From Pseudomonadota bacterium (lineage in GTDB: Bacteria > Pseudomonadota > Gammaproteobacteria > Burkholderiales > Ferrovaceae), in assembly GCA_021828745.1 (NCBI GenBank), contig JAJZDE010000067.1, positions 1-6,954 on the forward strand: 6,954 nt of DNA, in the 5' to 3' direction. The position numbers and the translations under genes are program-made. The notes below the pieces were generated by a model, which was given only the letters and a program-made list of their open reading frames with translations, was not told where the DNA came from and made no database searches. Shown in pieces: positions 1 through 6,009 of this stretch. Every line of letters starts with the position of its first letter. Positions within the stretch are counted from its first letter, which is position 1.

Positions 1-28
1 CCCATCAAACTTTCGGCCTCAAGGATTT

Positions 29-670
29 ATGTCTGAAAAAATAAAAGTTCTGGTGGTGGACGATCACGCCATCATTCGCAAAGGGATCACCCAACTCCTC
101 CGGGACACTGAAGACATGGAAGTGGTGGCCGAAGCACAAAACGGTGCAGAAGCCCTGCAACTGATCCGTGACAACCCCTATAGCGTCGTCCTGCTGGACA
201 TCAGCATGCCCGGCGAACATGGCATCGACGTGCTGATCAAGATCAAGGACCTCAAACCCAACCTGCCTGTCCTGATGCTCAGCATGTATCCCGAGGATCA
301 GTACGCCATCCGTTCGCTCAAGGCTGGCGCCTCCGGGTACATCAACAAGCAGGATGCCCTGAGCCAGATGGTGATCGCCATTCGCCAGGTCTCCACCGGA
401 CGCAAGTACATCAGCAGCGAACTGGCCGTCCAACTGGCGGAGAATCTGACCCAACAAAACCATGACCTCCCCCACCAGACCCTGTCTCACCGGGAATATC
501 AGACCCTGTGCCTGATCGCTTCCGGGAAAAAACTGAGTGAGATTGCCGAAACCATGATCCTGAGCGCCAAAACGGTGAGCGTCTACCGTGCCCGCCTCCT
601 GGAAAAAATGAAAATGCGCACCAACGCCGAGTTGATCCATTACGCCATCACGCACCACCTGGTGCTCTGA
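29..670 (+). CDS. NarL/UvrY-type response regulator (REC + LuxR-type HTH), 213 aa
   Basis: Two-component response regulator that should bind DNA when phosphorylated by a sensor kinase. The REC domain spans about residues 5-120. It has the acidic pair D11-D12, the phospho-acceptor D57 (in VVLLDISMPG), the switch serine S85 and K107 in GYINKQD. A LuxR/GerE-type helix-turn-helix follows at about 152-206, starting LSHREYQTL, with SEIAETMILSAKTVSVYRARLLEKM as the turn and recognition region. Length and order match full-length NarL/UvrY/GacA relatives, so the gene is complete. The ATG follows AAGGA after only three bases, a short spacing. The frame stays open back to base 2, so a slightly longer protein cannot be excluded, but the REC domain fits the ATG. 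No partner kinase is visible; it may lie upstream, outside the window. Target genes cannot be read from the sequence, and the neighbouring operon runs the opposite way. Confidence 0.95.
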   Translation: MSEKIKVLVVDDHAIIRKGITQLLRDTEDMEVVAEAQNGAEALQLIRDNPYSVVLLDISMPGEHGIDVLIKIKDLKPNLPVLMLSMYPEDQYAIRSLKAGASGYINKQDALSQMVIAIRQVSTGRKYISSELAVQLAENLTQQNHDLPHQTLSHREYQTLCLIASGKKLSEIAETMILSAKTVSVYRARLLEKMKMRTNAELIHYAITHHLVL

Positions 671-749
671 TCACGTCCTCAGTGCAGGATGAAGTAGGCC
701 ACGGCCAGCCAGTGGGCATATTCCGCAGTCGGCTAGGTGGAGGCCGGCG
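671..749. other. Short convergent intergenic gap without a clear terminator
   Basis: This 79-base stretch separates the response regulator stop codon from the stop codon of the convergent DUF748 gene. I see only short G/C-rich self-complementary bits such as GGCC-AC-GGCC and CCG-CAGT-CGG, and no T-run after any of them. No intrinsic terminator can therefore be called for either gene. Confidence 0.5.
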
Positions 750-2948
750 TCACGGGCGGGTCTGGTTGGGCCCTGAACCGGGCGTCTTGAGCCATTTCCC
801 CAGCTGGGAAAAAGGCGATTCCACCGCCTTTTCCAGGGCCTGGACCAGGGTGCGCGCCAGGACCCCCCCCACTGAAAACTGGGGATCATCCAGCGATCCG
901 GCAATGGGCAGGTTCATCGTGATCCTGCCCTGGGGATCCTGCAGCAAAGCAACGGCCAAGGCCACGGGAAAGCGGGTAATCCCCGGACTGGTCACCGGTT
1001 TCCCGAAAGTCAGTTCGTTCAGGACCAGGTGATTGGTGGCTTGCAGGTCGTGGTTGCGGACCGAATAATGCGCGTCGAAGGACAGTTTTCCCCGCTCGAT
1101 GTCATACCCCACATATTTGCCCGAATAGGGACTGAACTGCGTCAGATCCATTCCGGTCACCTGGGCGGTCATGTCCAGAAACAGGTTCTGCGCCAGCGGA
1201 TTGATCTGTCCCTCGATCAGCAGCGGAGCCTCGTGAACGCGTCCCCGCAGTTCCAGGCGGGCCGTGGTATTTTCCGCCGAGGACAGACCTTCGATCTCCC
1301 CGCCCAGACGGGTCAGGTTGGCTTCATAGGGGGGATGCACATAGTCGTCCCGATAGTGGATCGTCCCCCCCTGCAAGGTGATCTTGCGGATCACCACCGC
1401 CGCCCGGGCCGCCCCCGGCGCGCCCCCGGACAAGACCGGAAGCGCCTTCCGGGGGGGTGAAGCGCCCCTGGATTCCGGCGCAGAGACGGGCGGGGAATTC
1501 AGCAAATTCACCCAGTTCAGGGTTGCGTCCGGCAACAGGTGGAGCCGGGCATAAAAGTCGCTGAGCGCCACCTGGTCCAGGCGCAGACGCAGGGGGTTCA
1601 GGTTGGCCTCTCCCTGCACGAACAGGGTCTTGCTGCGCCACAGCAGTTGACCGTGTCGCCCCTCGCGCAGCGCCAGGTCATCGGCCTGAGCCCGCCCTCG
1701 ATAGCGCCCCTGCCAGGTCTGTGGCGAAGCGAAAGTCCCGTCCAGCACCCCCGCCAGGGATAACTGGCCGCGTTCCAGCCGGACCTGGGCATAGCGGGTC
1801 AGCCAGGGCTGGATGACCCGTAAATCCAGGTGTCGGGCAGTTACGGCCAGATACACCGCATGCGCCGCCAGATCCACGGGGCCGGTCATTTGAAGATGAC
1901 CCTGCGCCCCCACCTGCAACGCCAGGGACAGGGCCAGCGGAGTCTGCGCCGAGACAGGCCAGGCCAGTTTTTCCACGGTTCCCTCGATTCCGCTCAGCAA
2001 CAAGGGAGGGAACGCCGCTTCAGACAGCCCCACCGGGTGGATCTGCCCGTCATGCCCCGTCAGGCGAACCGTCCCGAAATTCACCTGTCCTCCGGCATAA
2101 TCCACCCGCCGGGCGCTCAGTTGCACCCCCTGCCACCGGGTCTCCAGGCCAGCAACCGTCCCCCCGACCTGGGGAACGCTCAACCGGAGACCGCTCAATT
2201 CACCCTGCAGCGCGCCCCAGTTGGGGCCCCGGAAGGCAAAGCGCGTGGACAGGGCGCTGGGGGAAACCAACCAGGGTGATAACCAGTAGGTCAGATCGAG
2301 GCCCTGTACGGACAACTCCCCTTCCCCCCTCAATTCGGCGGCAAAGGGACGAATCCGTGCCTTCAGGGCCAGCGAGGCCCCATCCACCTCGGCGCGAAGG
2401 GAGGGAGACAGCCAGGCGTCCTCATCCCGAAGCCGGGAAGACAGTTGAGGCAGGTCGAATTGAAGATGGCGGATGTCGTGATGGGTATTGCTCCCCTGGT
2501 CCCAGACCGTTCCCTCGCCGCGCACGATCCGGAAGTTTTCCACGAGGAGGGGGAACCCGCCGCCGCCCGTAGCGGGTCCGGCCAGACTGGCCAGGTTCCA
2601 GGCACCCGCAGGGTTGCGCACCAGGTGAACGACCGGGTGGGTGAGAGTCAGTTCGTCGATGACGGGGAAGGGATGCAGGCCCGAATGGAGCGCCAGATGT
2701 CCCTCCAGCTCTTCGAACCCCAGGACGGGCGTCTGTCCGTCGGCTTCGTAGAGCCGAACCTCACGGATCCGGACCCGAACAGGAAAAATCCCCACCTGTA
2801 TCGAGCCGATCACCAGTCGGTGACGGGTCCCCTCGGCCCAGTGCTGCGCTTCCCGGTGGATCAACCCGGGCAACCACTCAGGCGCGGTCAGCATCCCCCC
2901 CAGCAGGCCGCCCAGGAGAATTCCGACCCCCCACCCCAGTTTGCGCAC
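750..2948 (-). CDS. DUF748 / AsmA-like envelope protein, 732 aa
   Basis: A large protein anchored in or exported across the inner membrane. Family relatives belong to the AsmA-like group of repeated beta-strand proteins, linked to envelope or outer-membrane maintenance; the exact role of this one is unknown. Residues 5-22 form a Gly/Leu-rich membrane anchor. An N-terminal AsmA-like region follows, then a long beta-rich middle and a Pro/Ala/Gly linker near 490-518. The typical DUF748 segment starts about 520: YRDDYVHPPYEANLTRLGG, then FSPYSGKYVGYDIERGKLSF, then NHLVLNELTFG, and LPIAGSLDDPQFSVGG near the end. Many relatives continue about 100-250 residues past the SPFxxLG motif, whereas this one stops about 20 residues after it. 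The start is GTG, three bases after the OsmC stop, with a poor ribosome site, so coupled translation is likely. An 8-G run (863-870 on the plus strand) lies in codons for SVGGV, but the frame is right on both sides of it. Confidence 0.87.
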   Translation of the reverse strand: MRKLGWGVGILLGGLLGGMLTAPEWLPGLIHREAQHWAEGTRHRLVIGSIQVGIFPVRVRIREVRLYEADGQTPVLGFEELEGHLALHSGLHPFPVIDELTLTHPVVHLVRNPAGAWNLASLAGPATGGGGFPLLVENFRIVRGEGTVWDQGSNTHHDIRHLQFDLPQLSSRLRDEDAWLSPSLRAEVDGASLALKARIRPFAAELRGEGELSVQGLDLTYWLSPWLVSPSALSTRFAFRGPNWGALQGELSGLRLSVPQVGGTVAGLETRWQGVQLSARRVDYAGGQVNFGTVRLTGHDGQIHPVGLSEAAFPPLLLSGIEGTVEKLAWPVSAQTPLALSLALQVGAQGHLQMTGPVDLAAHAVYLAVTARHLDLRVIQPWLTRYAQVRLERGQLSLAGVLDGTFASPQTWQGRYRGRAQADDLALREGRHGQLLWRSKTLFVQGEANLNPLRLRLDQVALSDFYARLHLLPDATLNWVNLLNSPPVSAPESRGASPPRKALPVLSGGAPGAARAAVVIRKITLQGGTIHYRDDYVHPPYEANLTRLGGEIEGLSSAENTTARLELRGRVHEAPLLIEGQINPLAQNLFLDMTAQVTGMDLTQFSPYSGKYVGYDIERGKLSFDAHYSVRNHDLQATNHLVLNELTFGKPVTSPGITRFPVALAVALLQDPQGRITMNLPIAGSLDDPQFSVGGVLARTLVQALEKAVESPFSQLGKWLKTPGSGPNQTRP

Positions 2949-2951
2949 GGT

Positions 2952-3413
2952 TCAAACAGCCTTCAGGACGGCTCCCGCAGCATCCACCACGGTCATCCGC
3001 ACCGGAATCCCCTGGGCCACACTGCGCCCCACCGTACAGAATTCCTCAAACTGACCCAGGGTGCGGTCGAGATGGGCGTATCTCGCCGCCGCCTGAGGCA
3101 GGTGCAACGCCACCCGGATCTCCAGCACGCGCAAGCGCCCGGCCAGGTTGCGCCCGATCCCTGCCTGGCCCTCCGCCCTCAATGCCCCTTCCAGATCCGG
3201 ATTGAACTTGTGCAGGGCAAAATACAGGGCATCCGCCAGACAACTGGACACGGCAGCCACCAATAATTGCGCTGGCGTGGGGCCCTTGCCCTGCCCCAGG
3301 GGAGGGGACTCGTCGCCCAGCCAGACGGGGCCTCCCGTGCCGAATCGAATTTCGAAACAGAAGCGCTCCTGCTGAACCAGCGTCACGCCCTGCACCGCAT
3401 CCTCCGGACTCAC
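2952..3413 (-). CDS. OsmC/Ohr family protein, 153 aa
   Basis: Likely a thiol-dependent peroxidase or related redox protein of the OsmC/Ohr superfamily, acting in the cytoplasm. It has the two conserved cysteines: C58 in PAQLLVAAVSSCLADAL, at the start of the long central helix, and C126 in FEEFCTVGRSVAQGIPV. Their 68-residue spacing and motifs match the peroxidatic/resolving pair of the family. Length (about 140-155 aa) is normal and there is no signal peptide. Translation starts at GTG, whose last two bases are part of the cytochrome stop codon (GTGA overlap, 4 bases), pointing to translational coupling. No strong ribosome site is seen beyond a GGTGG about 10-15 bases upstream. Which OsmC subgroup it belongs to (organic hydroperoxide reductase or the less defined YhfA-like group) cannot be settled by eye. 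Placement behind a periplasmic cytochrome suggests a redox or sulfur-related context, which is inference. Confidence 0.92.
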   Translation of the reverse strand: MSPEDAVQGVTLVQQERFCFEIRFGTGGPVWLGDESPPLGQGKGPTPAQLLVAAVSSCLADALYFALHKFNPDLEGALRAEGQAGIGRNLAGRLRVLEIRVALHLPQAAARYAHLDRTLGQFEEFCTVGRSVAQGIPVRMTVVDAAGAVLKAV

Positions 3414-3844
3414 TGGGGTTTTCCACCCATATCCAGAGGCTTGCCCTGCGCCAGACTGGTTACGTACACGGTCAGGGCCGTCAACTCATCGCTGCCATAG
3501 GCGGGCGCCTTGCCCTCGAGCGCCATGCCCACACAGCCCCGGATCTGGTCCTGCAACGTGAACACCCGCCCCGCCTTCGCCTTGTAACGGGGGAAGATGA
3601 CCGCCGCATTGGTCAGACTGGGAATGGCCTGCCCGTCGGGACGACGTCCCGGTCCCACCCCGCCATTGCGATGGCAGGATTCGCACACCGCGCCATTCCC
3701 GTCAAAGGTCGCATGACTGAACAGGTCTTTCCCCTGTTGCACCACCTTGTCCAGTTCGGGATCCAGCCCCGCCCCCTGTGCCACCACCATCCAACTTCCC
3801 AGCACCAGCCCCAGCATTCCCCTGAGATTCACTTTTCCCGTCAT
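3410..3844 (-). CDS. Secreted mono-haem cytochrome c, 144 aa
   Basis: A small periplasmic electron-transfer protein. Residues 1-25 form a Sec signal peptide (basic MTGKVNLR, hydrophobic GMLGLVLGSWMVVA, then AQGAG at the likely cleavage site). The single haem attachment site is CESCH (C54, C57, H58). Downstream, LQDQIRGCVGMALEGKAPAYGSDELTALTVYV resembles the class I cytochrome fold of TsdA/SoxX-like proteins, where a CVxM-type Met is a plausible distal ligand (M107). Only one haem motif is present, so it is not a complete di-haem TsdA. The C-terminus is GKPLDMGGKPQ. The ATG is well supported by GGAGGG six bases upstream (plus-strand 3851-3856). It is the first gene of a tight minus-strand operon with OsmC and DUF748 proteins. 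Its redox partner is not visible. A role in thiosulfate or other sulfur oxidation is possible but rests only on similarity of the C-terminal half. Confidence 0.93.
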   Translation of the reverse strand: MTGKVNLRGMLGLVLGSWMVVAQGAGLDPELDKVVQQGKDLFSHATFDGNGAVCESCHRNGGVGPGRRPDGQAIPSLTNAAVIFPRYKAKAGRVFTLQDQIRGCVGMALEGKAPAYGSDELTALTVYVTSLAQGKPLDMGGKPQ

Positions 3845-3850
3845 GATCTT

Positions 3851-3856
3851 CCCTCC
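3851..3856 (-). promoter_or_regulatory. Strong ribosome binding site of the cytochrome gene
   Basis: GGAGGG on the minus strand, six bases before the cytochrome ATG. It fixes that start and is the only strong ribosome site in the three-gene operon. The two downstream GTG starts lack comparable sites, which fits coupled translation. Confidence 0.75.
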
Positions 3857-3890
3857 GCAATTGAACCCGATGATCTTCCCCCGTCTGGCA

Positions 3891-3896
3891 ATAATA
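3891..3896 (-). promoter_or_regulatory. Candidate -10 box for the cytochrome-OsmC-DUF748 operon
   Basis: TATTAT on the minus strand (5 of 6 bases of TATAAT), placed so that transcription would start about 40 bases before the cytochrome ATG. No recognisable -35 box lies 16-18 bases upstream (CGGAAC at 17), so an activator or another sigma factor may be needed. Called from the -10 element alone. Confidence 0.35.
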
Positions 3897-3927
3897 CCCC
3901 AGAAATTCTGCCGGTTCCGCCTCGAAG

Positions 3928-3949
3928 CCCCCGGATGGTATCCGAGGGG
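3928..3949. repeat. Inverted repeat (hairpin) in the divergent intergenic region
   Basis: CCCC-CGGAT, loop GGT, ATCCG-A-GGGG: nine base pairs interrupted by one bulged A. It sits about 30 bases upstream of the TATTAT candidate of the minus-strand operon and about 70 bases before the fic promoter. There is no T-run on either side, so it is not an obvious terminator. It could be an operator or be fortuitous. Confidence 0.3.
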
Positions 3950-4020
3950 TCACCCGCAGTCCGGATTTCCCTGAAACAGCGGGATGAAAGCGCCTGGAAT
4001 CAAGAGGATTTGCTCATACG

Positions 4021-4049
4021 TTGACACACCCATCAAACAAGAGCATATT
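4021..4049 (+). promoter_or_regulatory. Sigma-70-like promoter of the Fic gene
   Basis: A perfect -35 TTGACA (4021-4026), a 17-base spacer and a -10 CATATT (4044-4049, 4 of 6). Transcription would start near 4056. That gives a leader of about 24 bases to the ATG at 4080 and only about 9 bases to the TTG at 4065, favouring the ATG. The -10 end overlaps the 15-bp direct repeat at 4048-4062, so a protein binding the repeat would block this promoter. Confidence 0.6.
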
Positions 4050-4062
4050 TATTGACAGAACA
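4048..4062 (+). repeat. Direct repeat copy 1 flanking the Fic gene
   Basis: TTTATTGACAGAACA, identical to 5611-5625. It lies over the -10/transcription start region of the Fic promoter. GTTGACA begins 28 bases upstream of it (4020), exactly as at the second copy (5583 relative to 5611). Confidence 0.7.
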
Positions 4063-4079
4063 AGTTGGAAACCTGCCTG

Positions 4080-5618
4080 ATGCGCAAACCTATGGACACT
4101 CTTGCGACCCTGATTTTCAGTTCTGCAGAAGATCAGGCGAATGCACAACGCGTTTCCAGACTGGCACGCGCCGGGCGGCTGCGCGCCATTCATCGGGGCA
4201 TTTACACCAGCGATCTGGAAACGCCTCTGGAACAGATCGTGCGCCCCCACTGGCGACAGATCGCCGAGTATCTTTATCCAGGAGCGGTCCTCGGCTATCG
4301 ATCGGCACAGGAGGGGAAACCCGATCCGGAGGGGCGGGTTTTTCTGGTTCAGGGAAACCGGGCACGACGCATTGAATTACCCGGCCTCACCCTGATGACG
4401 ATCCCCGGCCCCGGTCCTGTCCTGGGCCTGGAACCGGCACTGAACGACACCCCTTACGGCAAACTGTATGTCTCGTCCGAAGCTCGCCGCCTTCTGGAAA
4501 ATCTTTATACCGGTCGGAATGCTGCCATCCGGACGATGGGGCGCGCCTGGGTGGAATCCCACCTGAGTCGGCTGTGCACACTGCGCGGCGAATACAAGGT
4601 CAACGACCTGCGCGACACCGCCCGGAAACTGGCCGAGATCCTGGGACTGGATGCCCAGTTCAAAATCCTGAACCGCATCGTCTCGGCATTGATGCAGACC
4701 GGCGGAGCCAGACGTTTGAGCGCCGTTGATGCGCTCGCGCGTGCCGCAGGAAAACCCTACGATCCCGATCGCCTGGTTATTTTTGATACGCTGTTTGCAG
4801 CGCTTCGGCAGTCGTTTCCGCATATACCCGATCCAACAACCCCCGGGTTGAGCAGCATCAACTTTGCATTCTTCGAGTCCTATTTCTCCAACTACATCGA
4901 GGGCACGACCTTCACTGTAGAGGAAGCCAGCGAGATCATTTTTGAAGGCAGGATGATCGAGAAACGTCCCGAGGACTCGCATGACGTGCTCGGCACTTAT
5001 CAGGCCATCACCCAGCAACCTTTCCGATCAACCCCTCCGGGCAACGAGGATGAATTTCTGGATTGGCTGAAACGCGCCAACCATAGGGTACTGTCCAGTC
5101 GACCCGAGAGAAATCCCGGACAATGGAAAGAAAAACTCAATCAGGCTGGCTCAACCTTGTTCGTTCATCCCGAACTGGTGCAAGGCACCCTGCGTGAAGG
5201 ATTCAAACGTATTGCGCTTCTGGAAGACCCCTTTGCGCGCGCTTTGATGGCCATGTTCGTCGTGACCGAGGCACACCCCTTCGAGGATGGTAATGGCCGA
5301 ACTGCCCGTCTGGCCATGAATGCCTATCTGACTCAGGCAACTGCCTGTCGCATCCTCATCCCGACAGCATACCGCGAGGATTATCTACTCCCCCTCAAAG
5401 CACTATCCAGGAATGCCGACCCGGTCCCATTTCTCCGTTCAATGACTCGCGCTCAGGCATGGTCGGCGGCATTCGACTATTCCGAATTTCGGAATACATG
5501 GAAACAGATGGCTGCCTGCAATGCTTTTGCCGACGACATAACCCGAAACAGATTACTGCACCCTCACGAAATACGCAGCCTTGTTGACAAAATCGATCCA
5601 AATAACAAACTTTATTGA
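4080..5618 (+). CDS. Fic-domain protein with AbiEi-antitoxin-like N-terminus, 512 aa
   Basis: A likely AMP-transferase (Fic/FIDO fold) that transfers AMP from ATP to a protein side chain; the target is unknown. The N-terminal 20-145 region resembles AbiEi-type antitoxins of type IV toxin-antitoxin systems: a winged helix (RVSRLARAGRLRAIHRGIYTS), then AVLGYRSA, RVFLVQG and RRIELPGLTL. A helical linker follows. The Fic part starts near residue 255. SNYIEG (S270, E274, G275) is the (S/T)xxxE(G/N) inhibitory helix of class II Fic proteins, whose Glu blocks productive ATP binding. The catalytic motif HPFEDGNGRTAR (399-410) is complete, with His399, the acidic residue and both arginines. The ATG at 4080 is preferred from the promoter position and a weak GGAA nine bases before it. 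TTG at 4065 (517 aa) and ATG at 4092 are alternatives. The gene stands alone, with no separate antitoxin beside it, and has 15-bp repeats at both edges. DNA binding by the N-terminal module and self-repression are inferences. Confidence 0.93.
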   Translation: MRKPMDTLATLIFSSAEDQANAQRVSRLARAGRLRAIHRGIYTSDLETPLEQIVRPHWRQIAEYLYPGAVLGYRSAQEGKPDPEGRVFLVQGNRARRIELPGLTLMTIPGPGPVLGLEPALNDTPYGKLYVSSEARRLLENLYTGRNAAIRTMGRAWVESHLSRLCTLRGEYKVNDLRDTARKLAEILGLDAQFKILNRIVSALMQTGGARRLSAVDALARAAGKPYDPDRLVIFDTLFAALRQSFPHIPDPTTPGLSSINFAFFESYFSNYIEGTTFTVEEASEIIFEGRMIEKRPEDSHDVLGTYQAITQQPFRSTPPGNEDEFLDWLKRANHRVLSSRPERNPGQWKEKLNQAGSTLFVHPELVQGTLREGFKRIALLEDPFARALMAMFVVTEAHPFEDGNGRTARLAMNAYLTQATACRILIPTAYREDYLLPLKALSRNADPVPFLRSMTRAQAWSAAFDYSEFRNTWKQMAACNAFADDITRNRLLHPHEIRSLVDKIDPNNKLY

Positions 5619-5625
5619 CAGAACA
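5611..5625 (+). repeat. Direct repeat copy 2, at the stop codon of the Fic gene
   Basis: TTTATTGACAGAACA, identical to 4048-4062. The TGA stop of the Fic gene lies inside it (5616-5618). GTTGACA begins 28 bases upstream (5583), the same spacing as copy 1. The two copies bracket one gene, giving a repeat-to-repeat unit of 1563 bases. Confidence 0.7.
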
Positions 5626-5634
5626 GTGGGCCGG

Positions 5635-5644
5635 TGTGCGCACA
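5635..5644. repeat. 10-bp perfect palindrome TGTGCGCACA
   Basis: A perfect 10-base palindrome with no spacer, just after the second fic-flanking repeat and about 55 bases before the FNR box. No T-run follows, so it is not a terminator. It may be an operator half-site pair or chance. Confidence 0.3.
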
Positions 5645-5697
5645 TTTTCCGTTCCGTTGACGACCGCGAATGATTTGCGACATAGGTATCAGAATTA

Positions 5698-5711
5698 TTG
5701 ATAAACATCAA
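5698..5711 (+). promoter_or_regulatory. Perfect FNR/Anr box (upstream copy)
   Basis: TTGATAAACATCAA matches all ten fixed bases of the FNR/Anr consensus TTGAT-N4-ATCAA, the site of the oxygen-sensing iron-sulfur regulator of proteobacteria. It is centred at 5704.5, about 90 bases before the start of the small membrane protein ORF. Nothing reads leftward from here, so that ORF is the natural target. Confidence 0.75.
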
Positions 5712-5713
5712 TG

Positions 5714-5727
5714 TTGACAAATATCAA
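5714..5727 (+). promoter_or_regulatory. Second FNR/CRP-family box, one mismatch
   Basis: TTGACAAATATCAA differs from TTGAT-N4-ATCAA at one fixed base (C for T). It is separated from the perfect box by only two bases, so centres are 16 apart, about one and a half helix turns. If this copy acts as a class II site at -41.5, transcription would start near 5762, with CATACC (5746-5751) as a weak -10. Its TTGACA could alternatively serve as a -35 box, with CAAACT (5737-5742) at 17-base spacing, making the FNR site a competitor of RNA polymerase. Sequence alone does not tell activation from repression. Confidence 0.55.
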
Positions 5728-5750
5728 AAATTCTGGCAAACTGAACATAC

Positions 5751-5768
5751 CGAGCAACGGTCTGCTCG
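5751..5768 (+). repeat. Hairpin in the leader of the small membrane protein ORF
   Basis: CGAGCA, loop ACGGTC, TGCTCG: a perfect six-pair stem with a six-base loop, followed by AAAAACCC. Lying 26 bases before the ATG, it would fall in the leader or at the transcription start. On the plus strand it lacks a T-run, so it is not a terminator. Confidence 0.35.
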
Positions 5769-5783
5769 AAAAACCCTTAAAAT

Positions 5784-5789
5784 AGGGGG
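5784..5789 (+). promoter_or_regulatory. Ribosome binding site of the 46-aa ORF
   Basis: AGGGGG with five bases to the ATG at 5795. It supports translation of an ORF too short to be convincing on length alone. The preceding CCCT (5774-5777) could pair with AGGG and partly hide this site. Confidence 0.55.
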
Positions 5790-5794
5790 CTATC

Positions 5795-5935
5795 ATGGGA
5801 TACATCGGACATGAGACGCTGGTTTGGGTAGAAATTCTTTCGGTTTTTGGCTTCGCAGTGCTGGTCACCATACTGGACACTCTGGAATGGGACAGTTGTA
5901 TCGAAGAAGACAAAGCCGACCTGGTCCATCATTGA
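5795..5935 (+). CDS. Small acidic single-pass membrane protein, 46 aa
   Basis: I do not recognise a family. The ORF encodes a short N-terminus (MGYIGHET), one hydrophobic segment at about residues 9-30 (LVWVEILSVFGFAVLVTILDTL) and an acidic tail (EWDSCIEEDKADLVHH). There is a single lysine and no arginine, so the positive-inside rule gives little guidance on topology. C35 in the tail and the two terminal histidines are the only obvious metal or redox candidates. Support comes from AGGGGG at the right distance, a preceding tandem pair of FNR-type boxes and a plausible membrane segment. A longer minus-strand frame across this region looks like a shadow. Small oxygen-controlled membrane proteins often join terminal oxidases or other respiratory complexes, but no such partner is in the window, so a respiratory role is speculation. 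Confidence 0.55.
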   Translation: MGYIGHETLVWVEILSVFGFAVLVTILDTLEWDSCIEEDKADLVHH

Positions 5936-6009
5936 CTCACCGGCGAATGACACAAACCCTCCCTTGCCTGACCGCGTGGGAACCGGGGGTCGGAAAGATC
6001 CCCACCGTG

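Noticed and set aside
1..36. Possible 3' end of an upstream kinase gene overlapping the response regulator start
   Set aside because: Two frames end just inside the response regulator (stops at 34-36 and 42-44), but eleven to thirteen residues give no family signal.
5..658. Minus-strand 217-codon ORF opposite the response regulator
   Set aside because: It mirrors a clear REC + LuxR protein, has no domain resemblance of its own and no ribosome site; it is an antisense shadow of GC-rich code.
678..733. Minus-strand reading of 17 codons ending YAHWLAVAYFILH then a stop
   Set aside because: It looks like the membrane-helix end of a protein, perhaps a gene remnant, but it follows a stop codon and is too short to separate from chance.
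2445..3266. Plus-strand 273-codon ORF opposite DUF748 and OsmC genes
   Set aside because: Its translation is low-complexity, rich in Arg/Pro/Gln/His, and spans the junction of two well-supported minus-strand genes.
4029..4038. 10-base CCCATCAAAC shared with bases 1-10
   Set aside because: A single 10-base match in about 7 kb is expected by chance and the contexts differ.
4377..5018. Minus-strand 213-codon ORF inside the Fic gene
   Set aside because: The opposite strand encodes recognisable AbiEi-like and Fic motifs throughout; this frame shows none.
5583..5612. Promoter at the second GTTGACA near the end of the Fic gene
   Set aside because: TTGACA is present, but nothing like TATAAT lies 16-18 bases downstream (AAACTT at 17).
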